64,000 bases of DNA from Terebella lapidaria (taxonomy: Eukaryota > Annelida > Polychaeta > Terebellida > Terebellidae), in assembly GCA_949152475.1 (NCBI GenBank), contig OX424563.1, positions 25,207,001 to 25,271,000 of the forward strand. Direction: 5' to 3'. Both the position numbers and the translations under genes were made by a program. This document shows positions 54,301-64,000 of the stretch, piece after piece (the stretch's first letter is position 1; every line of letters starts with the position of its first letter). Below the pieces are notes generated by a model. That model saw nothing but the letters and a program-made list of their open reading frames with translations. It did not search any database and was not told the origin of the DNA.

Positions 54301-57300
54301 GGGGAATTCAAGCGCTTGCAGCGGACTAGAAACACCAGACATATTCCTTTATGTGCGGATAATTTTAAGGAGAAGATATAAGGTTTCAACAGCGACCCCA
54401 CCCCCAGTAAAAAAACAGACACATGGATGCGGGGAAGGGCGGGCCGCGCAAATATGTTTTACGCAGAGAGGGACGACGGTCCTGTTCTATATCATAGGAC
54501 CTTGTCTACTTCAAATATAATCCTTGCACTGCCTTGGCAACGGCGACGATGGAGACAGTGGTATTCGTCATATTTTGTCATTGGGCAAAGTGCAGATGGC
54601 CCGTTTGAGGTCAGCGGGGTCGCGTTGGGAAGGTAGCCGCGGGACCCGGCCTCTGGCCTTTGAACACCGTGGGAAGCCACTGGCGAATTTCCCCGGGAAG
54701 TTGGAAAACACATATTCTTGACTCCTCGGTCACCGTCGAAAACAAGGCTTAGAAACTTGAAACCCACTTCTCTCAGAACATTGGTTATCATCAAGTTAGA
54801 CCTCTGCGGCGGGGAAAACAAGGAATCAGGGATATTACGAGTTATATGTGGACCGCACCCCGTCGAGATTCGGGCAGGGTCATGAAGTTCGCACTTGTTT
54901 TGGCGAAGAAAACAATTCTCAATTGACCAGAATCGATTCGCTGTTTGACGACCACCTTGCCTTTCTCATTTTTATTAATTTTTTTCGCCACATATTCCCC
55001 AGCGCGTTGACACTGTGCCAAGCCCCTGGTGTAATATGAAGAGATGTGGGAGGGTTGGTTACATGGTCGTTGCCCTGGAGACGAGGCGGTCCTGTCGCAA
55101 AGTATCATGGGACTTTCACATCGAGCACCCGTGTTGCATCTTGGGATCGTATGGCCAGTGCCATCACGTCTAAGTGCACGCATGTCGGCAGCGATTTGGT
55201 TTCTTCTTTTTCTTCTCTCTAAGCATTGCATCATGACCTAGCGACTTTTGTTTCATCTCATCTAGAAACTGGAGTTTTCTTTTTCTTTTTCAGACCAAAA
55301 AATGAATGCTTTCATCCGAAATTCTATATTAATGAATTTGAACATCCAGAGAGGATGTGTACATGACTAAAAAGGGCATATAAATAATCCTATGTGGAAC
55401 ACTGGTCATAGGCCAGACGTTATATCTACGTCTAAAAACACCAGCTATATTTGAAGTCTTGTCGAGAGAGCGAGACCCGTTATCACCCATGTCCAGTTGT
55501 GGCACGGCTGTCGACCCCCTACCAGTGACGGTAATGAATGGCCGCACCCCTACAACCCCCCCCCCCCCCGGTCTCGCTCCACTGCCGACGACAGTCGCGC
55601 CCGTCACGTCGCGTTAGCAGATAACGCGTGCGTTCGCTTTGTAGTGGAAGATCACATCGCCAACTTTGACGTTTTCCGACGTCATGATCACGCGACGGTG
55701 CATTACGTTGTGAAAGAGTTGACCACCTGGGCCACTTTTGGTTGTGCACCGCCATAGATAGCCTAGAGGCTGAATCGCCACATCTAACACATGCACTGGT
55801 ATCCCCCAGCACAACGAATTGGATTCCAGGGAAAGAGTTCAAGCGAACGCCGTGTCGTCAAATGTCATCCATCAAAATTATGTTTTGACGATGAATTTTA
55901 CACATGGCACAGTTTCTGATGAGCAAGTGCTGAAGGAAAAGAAAATACCAGGCATATGGCGGGTTTCACATAATAAATTAATATAGAAATGTTTTCATCT
56001 GTTAGATAGTGCCATGCCAAGGCGAGAGAATGTCCATTATAACAATGCGACAAAGCAAATGAGATTGCACAAGATGCAGGTCACGCCAACCAAAGCACTT
56101 CAAATGTTGTGTGCAGCACGAAACCAGGGCATAAAAATATGACCACAACATATGCTCGGTTTTCTCTCGGTGGAGCAAACTTTATGCGTGGAAACACTTG
56201 TTTCCATCATGATAATTTGTGGGTAGTTCATTGTGTAATTGAAAAGCAAACGTTCCATGAGTTATCAAAATAATAGCCGGAGATTGAGTAGTGAAAATGC
56301 CACGTTTAAGGACGAATATTAAGGAGATTTCGCTGGTCCATCTCCTTAACACACGTGTTAACAAAGTCACGTGTCCCGGAAGTCACACGTGTCATCAAGC
56401 ACTTGGCACGTGCTTGAAAACAAACTGTTGATGATGAAGCTACAAGGACTCATCAAGCCCCATTTCGGATGATTGGTCCATGTTAGCGATCTGTCCGTGC
56501 ATTTCTATAGTGGTTTGCATGGGAGCCATCCCCTTTTAAGGGTGGTCGGGATAGTCCCGCTAAGCACACTCTCCAGCAACGCACGTGGCACTGGGGCGAT
56601 TGTTGACCCCATGTAAACAAACGAACGACCCACCGAGAGTTTACTCAACCAACAGTTCCCTTGTTGTTATGAATATTACACGGACTTAAGTGATATTCGC
56701 TGGCTTGCCCGACCTCGTGACGTCGAAGAAAAGAGTCGCTATCCCGGCGAAAGTTGATACGTTAGAAATTGTCCCGAGTCAATATTTGCCGAGCGGGGGA
56801 ACGCGGACAATTGACGGGGAATCAACCGGGCGAATCTTCCCGCAACCCGCTCTCGCTAATAGACTTTGAGAGTATTACCGCTGCACTGCCGCCATATTGT
56901 TTGTTTTCTCGCCAAATCTCATTTCTGTTCATCGGGGGTAATCGCATTGCATGGGACAATGGCCGATGTTTGAAGGAGTCGGTCGTTGAGTCAGCAGTGA
57001 GGACAGTGAAAGAGAAAGGACATTTTCACTTAATACCGGTTGCGGCGGATCGCCTTGTTTAAGGAGCGCTTGTTGAGCGCATTATCTTTGCGCGCGATTT
57101 AGCGCCTAACAAATTGTTTTGCCGGAAACCGATAGCTTTCCCAGCGCAATCGGAACCGCGCAAGTGGAAGAACTGATCTCCACTACAAACATTGTACTCG
57201 ACGCGGATGACATTTTTAACTCTGACCAAATGCCTCGCCTCTCTTTTGTAATGGAAAAAAAAACTTCTCTCTATGTCATATGGATGGCCATTGTGACATT

Positions 57301-58331
57301 GACAACTAAACATGTGGAGACCTTCTGCTGAATTTTCGAATCTTGGGGCTACCGTCATGCTGTCACACAAACTAAAACCTCTGTGGATGATGATTGAATA
57401 TCAATATCTGCCATGCTTGGTTCTTAACTTGATCAAGTATTTAGCACATGCATAACACGACTTCATTGCCTCGAATTAGATAGTCGATCTTCCAAGGGAA
57501 GGACATTTTTGTCGTTGGATAATACTATTTAAGAATGGTTTCTCAGTTTGGATAAATGATTATAGGTTTTCCCAACACTAGGCCTGCTACATAAACCCCT
57601 AGAGTCCAACCACTGCCCCGCGTTAGCACGCGGAAATGCCCTTAGCACTCGTAAGTGGTGATCATTTGTTAAGAATCCCTCCAGAGTATTGTCGCGTTAA
57701 CCTATTTGTGTCGTATTTGTAACGATCGTGTACAGCCCACGAAAAGACGGACTCTCCCGTATCCACACTGCTATTCCCCAGATGGCGTTTCGATGTCCAC
57801 AAGAAGACCGTAACACGCATTGACTCTCGCTTTCTTTATTCAAGCCCCAAGCCATGCACCTCGTCCGTTGCCTGAAGTAACTAAATTCGCTGCCTCGCTA
57901 TACGCTATACGCTACCTCTGGATTCGAGATCCCAGTGAGACTTTGCCTGGACCGGTTTGTGACAAATTCTATTACTGGCCCGCTGTTTTGGGTGGTGTGG
58001 AGGGGTGCTAAACTACACTGTATATTTACTCCCCCCCCCCCCCCCTTTTTCGCACCTTCTTGGGTTTTCACCGCTGGCGGAAGCGCCGTAATGTCCCGAC
58101 CTGTGGGAATATTACCGAGCATCACGTTTCTCTGACGACACTTCACTCGGACTTATCTCGGACCCGGATATTGGTAAGAAAAGACATGATTTGAATTACG
58201 GATTCCTTCAGGACCACGGCTCACAAATCTCCCACTCTAACTACTTAACAGGGTCCCGTCGCTCAATTTGCTACATGTTTCATTAATGTACACTGAACTC
58301 TCTCAACAGTTCTTCAAAGTCAGACCAGGGC

Positions 58332-58372
<41 letters not shown>

Positions 58373-61300
58373 ACCTCTGATATTCCAAGACAAGACGTAG
58401 ACAGTTCGTTAGATTTTAGCCGCCTAATCACCTTCTCCCAAATGATGTCGTTTCTCCAGAGCATTTGACCCAAGACATTTGTGGAAATACTCAACCCCCA
58501 TCCCCCCACCCCCTCCCCCTGCCATGTCCCGTCACTTGACCCAGCTTGAAACGACTTGTTGAATCCTCATTATCAGCTAATTTCCCGTGATATTTACTTG
58601 ACTCTACTTTGTGGGACCCTGTCATTTCGTGCTACGACAGACGAGCATGCTTCCTCCAAAGCCTCCCAGTTCTTCCCCTCGGTTATGTTCGAGGCTCCTT
58701 CGACAATCATCAACGATATACCCGTTGTTTTGTCTCGGTTGCTACACAGAGAGCGTATAGAATGGATAGAGATAAAGGATCCTGTCCCTTGTAATTGGCC
58801 CGGCAACATTTCTCCCTAGATTACCTATTTACAAGGGACTTGGCCTCTGCCTGTTTTGCCTGCTATTGTCTGAGCGAGCTGCTCCTAAAGTTCATTATTA
58901 CCCCGATAGAGAAGTCGGGCACGCGACAACTATCGCTCGCGGAACAAAAGAACAACGATGTTCGCACGCCAGCCGGAAATAACAGATTGTTTTCCGCGGT
59001 GATACTAATTTGTATCCCAAACGTGGCCGGTTTAGACGCCGCGTGGACTTTGCCACGTAGTTTGTACGTCTACTTCACCTGACGTAAAACACGTCTTTCC
59101 CCCCCGACCGCGCGCGGCGAGACGGCTAAAAGCGGACGAAAATTTCGTTACCCCGCTGCAAATAATTGTTGCTTCGCCATCCATTCATCGAGCCACGCAA
59201 CTCGAGGTTAATTCGAGTCCCATCGTCGTCCGGTCGCTGTGGCGAGATCAACAATGGTCCAAGCGTCCGGGACAGATGCATTTAGCCTCTGTCCTTTCAT
59301 AAAGTTAATTTTGGGTGGGCTCCCTTGTCAAACCAGCCGAGGCCAAGGGTCACCGTAGGCCATGCGCCGGGAACGCACGGGTTATGTTGTGGGCCATCCA
59401 GGCAGCCTTTAATTATAGCATTACAGCGTGTTTTAATGCGGTAAGTGGCTACGTTAAGGGCTACAATGAACGGTCTTCACGACTTAAATGGTCATCAGTC
59501 ATTTCTACAGAGCTTTGAGGGGGATTGGATCTGAGCTAATCTGCGACTGGAAAGAAAAGCGCGCTTTCCGTCTTTCAATGGATTGCGCCAATAACGCGAA
59601 CGTCTCCGATATTTCATTGGCTGGCAGATATTCATCACCATAACGACACGCGAGTCGACTCGGAAATTCATCTTTATTTAAAGCCTTTCTCCTTCTTCAG
59701 AGATATCGTTTTTGACCATTCAGCTACCAAAGGCAACGTGGCAGAACTTTTGCATGTTCATCTCTACCCCAACCGGACCAATATAAATGCTTTTTCCAGT
59801 GATGTTTGTTCAATTCGGATCATCTGATCGCCAATATCAGATCGCGTCAGGCAGGGACAGGGAAGACATGACACCGAATTCGCCCGCCACGGTACCCAAC
59901 AAGGACGGGATGTCCACCCATCCACCGAAGTCCACCCAAGACTCCCTCCTATAGTCCCCAACACCCCCTCTCTCCAGCCGCGACGGACAGAGCCCTTTGT
60001 TCCCGTGATATGTGATTATCTCCGGCGGACCATCTGGCCGAAGATTTGATCGCCGAGGTTGCCCGCCCGACTGTGTCCCATCCCGTCCGTCTAGACCCAC
60101 AAGCAGGACTGCAACCTTGCACTGTACTGGTGGGATAAGCAAAATCGTGAACTTGCATATCACGTTTCATTCGGCCAAGAACCGAGTATTTTCCCCCTCT
60201 CATGCGAAGTTTGGCAGCGTCGATTCTGCTTATTTTAGAAGATAACGGTATATTTTCCGACGGTGTTTTCCCCCGTCAAGTTTTGTCCCTTCCCTATGAG
60301 CAATCGACTGTCCCAAGACTCCCATCATTGGCGCTTATACTGAGCATCGTTCTGTTGTTCTACGGTCACGTTTTCTAGTCCCATGGCCCCTCACCGGTTT
60401 GGACCCAGAAAGAGTATGACAAATAGTGCCACTTGACTTCGTGTTTCCATGGGATAATTATCTCTCCCCTCGGGCAGGTCTCGTGGAATAATGAATCCTC
60501 CCTAGAGTGCGTCCTCCGGATGAAGAAGTTCAAATATCTGGCGCAAAATCTCGCACTTTGAAAGTCGGATGATGTTTCTAAAATATACCAGTGAATAATG
60601 TCATTTTTCAACGTGAAGATCAATAATGCAAAGTGTCTGAAATTCAGCTGATAAAAAGAGCCCGACCTCCACATCATATTCCGAGCGGGAAAAATCAATT
60701 AGTTTCACGTGTCCGTCTCGTGTTATCCCGCTGTGTGATTCGACACATTGCAGCGCTGATCCCGGGGATAGAAGCCGGAAATATCCAGGCCCCGAATGGC
60801 CAATAAGGGGCTTACACCGACACGGGAACGCCTATGTGCTGTCGTCTGCCAGTGACGCTGATGGCGGGAAACGTGGAGACAGGCCAAGGGGGTGATGCTA
60901 TGGAAAACCCAAGGCGAAAGCCACTGACGGGGGTCGAATGTCGTGCCAAAGACTCCCACAGGCCCTCTTACCTTGCTCCGAGGCAAATTACTACAAATTA
61001 GAACCGTTGCATCGGCGACGACTAGAATTTCTCACCCGAAACATGCCCGATGTTGTGTGTGTTTTTGTTGCAATTGTGCTATATGTCACGCCGCCTGGGA
61101 CAGCCACTAAGTGAATATTTTCATAGGGACATCCGGGGATCACGGGAAGGTCCGGGCTCATGCTATCGAGTTCCGTCTTTTAGTGGCTGTTCTCGTACAA
61201 GAAATGATACTAAAATGCCGTCCCATAGGGGAGTCGAACCCGGACAGATAGGAAAACGAGTCCCTAACTTCTTCCTACTAATATCTCTTTTTCCCATTAT

Positions 61301-64000
61301 TATTGGATCATTTGAAATGTGGATAGTTGGTGAATGTGATAATGTAGGTGCCCGGTGACATGCCTATTTGTTTTGCAAATGTGACTATTCTACCTCTGGG
61401 ACTGGGAGAGATGTTCGCCCGATGCTGGTTCTCAGTGGCGGGTCACTATTTCTCTCCCAAATGACAACAAACCACGTTATAAACCCGCCGCTCGGTCACT
61501 AGAATGGTCTGGAAAAACACTGGAGCAGACCCTTGTTTTCCCCCGCAATGGACAGCCGATGTCCTGAACCGGACAAAAAGGCTCAATAAATTTGAATTTA
61601 GGACGAAATGCGCCATATTCATCGCATTTTGAATGGAAATGAAATATTTCCCCCTCTCTCTTTATCTACAAAACACGTAGGACTACAAGCGAAACACCGT
61701 CTCGTCTGTTCCGCCCTGGTCATCACGTTTCGGTATTTTGCGGAGCTGATGGGGTTACATTAGGAAGAGTACTCCAGTAGCCTCTACGAAACCAAGGCAA
61801 CATAGTCATGGCAACGTAGCGGCATTTGATCCGCGTCTCTCATCAAACATTAATGATACAATATCGCGTTGATGAGTGGATATTCTACAGTAGTTTTCTG
61901 GGCCAATGTAGGTTCTTCCAGTGAGTGAGAGGGGCGGGGCGGGGAAATGGCTAAAGTATGGAAGAACCTGGATATTATATCACGGGATATCTGCTACCGC
62001 GTCCACGCAATGCAAAGTACGATGGACGATGAATATTACATGCTGGTTCACGCTGTAAAATTTCTATAAAAGTTAGCTGCCAAACTATTGAAGTTAGTGG
62101 CTATCGTTGAGATACAAAATATCGTATAATTTAGAACCATCCTACTGTCTGTTCATTTCCCAACCTATATCATGTATAAATTCTTACGGTATATATATTT
62201 TTTCAATTTCATGAAAACACACTAGTTGTTTTAAGATTTATGCACATCAGGGAAGAACCAAAACATGCAATTATTTTGGCATTTTAACCAGACCATGCCA
62301 ACGTGCGCCATATTGCGCGTGAAATCGTGACAGGTTGATTGGTTCATACACATATGAAGATGTTCACCTGGGGGTGTCGCAGTTAATGTTTGCGGGATGA
62401 TATTAACCCCGCTATTATCTTGGCAGTAACAGCGAGGGGCCAAGCCAACAGGTAGTAACTTAGGGGTATCATTCACTGAGGGGGACCCCCTTGCATGTGG
62501 TTTTCTTGGGTGTCTTCCGTGACATGACAGCGTGTGTTCCTTACGTAACTGAAATTTAGCTAGTGCCAGAACAGACGGCGAATAATTAATATCCAATCTA
62601 TCTTGGTAATACTAAATTAGAATTAACTGCAAAATAGGACAATTAATGGGTTGAACATAGGCGAACTAAATTTCGCAATCCCATTGATGTTGCGGGGAAA
62701 ATCAGAAAATGAAAGCGTTTACTTGGGACGGAATTCATTTGGATTCATTTGAATTTATGGATTCCAGATCTCAAGCGGAATTGAACTATAGAGGAAACAC
62801 GTAAAATAAACTACGACTGGGCCTTCCTGTCTCCGCACTTGTGCCGACTGGTGTCGGACGGGCAACAGGAGTCATCCATTTCACTCTGCTTTATTCCCTA
62901 CCCCTACACAAGGCACCCCAATCTCCCTCCACCCCCTCGCATATACACACAACTATAGGCCCATGCAGGCCCCCTCGTTAACAGCACGGAGTCACGGGAT
63001 CAGCGTATTTCAAAGCCATTGCTATTTCTCTTTCGATTACTCGACTTACTCAATATCAATTACCAGACGCAATAGTCGCGAGAGGTCAAGATCTTGGGAC
63101 GTATTGTGTCTATCTCCGAGTTGAATGTGTCTAAGAAGACTACACTTTGCCCTGTCTCGGCCGTCGACGCATTTACAAGACGAATACGCCTTGAATTTCC
63201 CGATGTTCTGGCGTTGCATTGCGTTGGTAGAATGAGTGCCCCAACCCCCTCCCCTTCCAAGCCCTTCGCCCCTATCAGAACGAAACCAAGATGCAATTTA
63301 GCAGGAAGGTACCCGCGAAAAGTGGATTCTCACAAGTCACACTCGAGGAGGGAGCTTATCTATTCTTATTTCGTTGCCGACTGGAAATGGAGAAACTCAC
63401 GAGGAATTTAACAGAAGCAGTCAGTGCTCGCCATGCACTTGCGACAACAACTCAATCGCAACGCTGTATTTCACTTTGAATTCACTGCACCGAATGACAA
63501 TCGTAGAAAACTGTTTTTCCCTCCCATCCCCGCGAAATAACCCGGCCGTTATCGGTAATTTAACTGTCAGAGCCTGCAGGGTTCGTCCCTGCCTTTGTCA
63601 GGAGGCCACGAGGAGATCCGAGTATGTGTGCCTTCGCTACTTCATTTATCATTCATCTTGGGGGTCTTGTGAACACGGCAAAGACCGTCGGAACAAGAGT
63701 CAAAAGTCCCTGGGTTCCTATCGCGCTATTTTTCGCGTTATCGCGACTGCGACGCTCGGTTATTGGCGAGATGTTCATCAGCAAATTAAAATTCCCATCA
63801 AACGGTCAACATTGCGCGGCGATCGGACCCGAGTGCGTCCGACTTGACCCGAAGTGAGGAGACGTTATACGATCGTAGGCATTCGATAACAAGATGAGCG
63901 TAGGAAAACGAAAGTCAGTTCCGGTTGGACAAGTAATGAATATTTCAGACACAAATGCACTCCGATGGCTATCTCGAGGATAAGCTGTCAATAATATCCA
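45338..64000 (-). other. Very long EBF intron, presumed regulatory landscape
   Basis: No EBF exon (zinc-knuckle HEIMCSRCC or upstream DNA-binding segments) and no other gene could be found in 18.7 kb. The DNA is clearly GC-richer than 1-30 kb, has no recognisable transposon, and is interrupted only by short homopolymers (14 C at 55556, 15 C at 58031) and an (ATT)n tract. It contains an octamer (51249-51256), DR1-type sites (46792, 47160, 54654) and a TCCCGTGGGA site (46309). Long introns full of conserved non-coding elements are known for vertebrate EBF genes. Conservation here is inferred only. Confidence 0.55.
58332..58371 (+). repeat. (ATT)n microsatellite
   Basis: About 13 perfect TTA/ATT units. 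Confidence 0.95.

Noticed and set aside
61205..61260. B-box-like GGGTTCGACTCC on the minus strand, possible tRNA
   Set aside because: The T-arm does not pair fully and there is no A-box or acceptor stem in the AT-rich sequence where the 5' half should be.
45338..64000. Search for the EBF zinc-knuckle and N-terminal exons on the minus strand
   Set aside because: No sequence encoding the highly conserved CSRCCDKKSCGNRN or upstream segments was seen, so these exons were not placed in the window.

Overview
The window is nuclear DNA of an invertebrate animal. Coding sequence is split into short exons with GT/AG junctions and matching phases, introns are long, and there are many decayed transposons. 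Two families are recognisable. One is EBF/COE, which here has a single helix 2 in its helix-loop-helix, the non-vertebrate form. The other is a CHST15-like carbohydrate sulfotransferase. The palindrome TAGGCCTA is over-represented. I suspect a marine deuterostome such as an echinoderm or hemichordate, but a lophotrochozoan is not excluded.

Layout. (1) 1-15,388, plus strand: a multi-exon gene for a large, mostly disordered, basic protein that I do not recognise. Exons from 9,706 to 15,388 join in one continuous frame. Upstream lie five short candidate exons (ending at 213, 1768, 2377, 5055 and 9402) that all end in phase 2, so any of them could splice to the exon at 9706. Four start with an ATG, which suggests tandem alternative first exons. 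A possible alternative last exon lies at 9589-9691. (2) 15.4-18.6 kb: 3' UTR, then intergenic DNA with two copies of a 125-139 bp MITE. A third copy lies at 2414. (3) 21,511-18,580, minus strand: a complete seven-exon, 482-residue Golgi-type sulfotransferase. (4) 21.5-36 kb: a transposon-rich intergenic stretch. It holds a large inverted repeat with two nested elements (23.2-26.5 kb), a degenerate tandem array (26.7-27.5 kb), a GC-richer repeat-free island (30.4-33.6 kb) and a dead LINE (34.3-35.6 kb). (5) 45,337-39,175, minus strand: the 3' half of an EBF gene, from the end of the DNA-binding domain through the IPT and HLH domains to a stop. (6) 45.3-64 kb: no exon found. This looks like one very long EBF intron, GC-richer and repeat-poor, probably dense in regulatory DNA.

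The three genes have no obvious shared pathway. EBF is a neural and mesodermal transcription factor, the sulfotransferase modifies extracellular glycans, and the first gene is of unknown role. The observations most worth following are the possible battery of same-phase first exons, the nested palindromic element, and the candidate regulatory sites around EBF.
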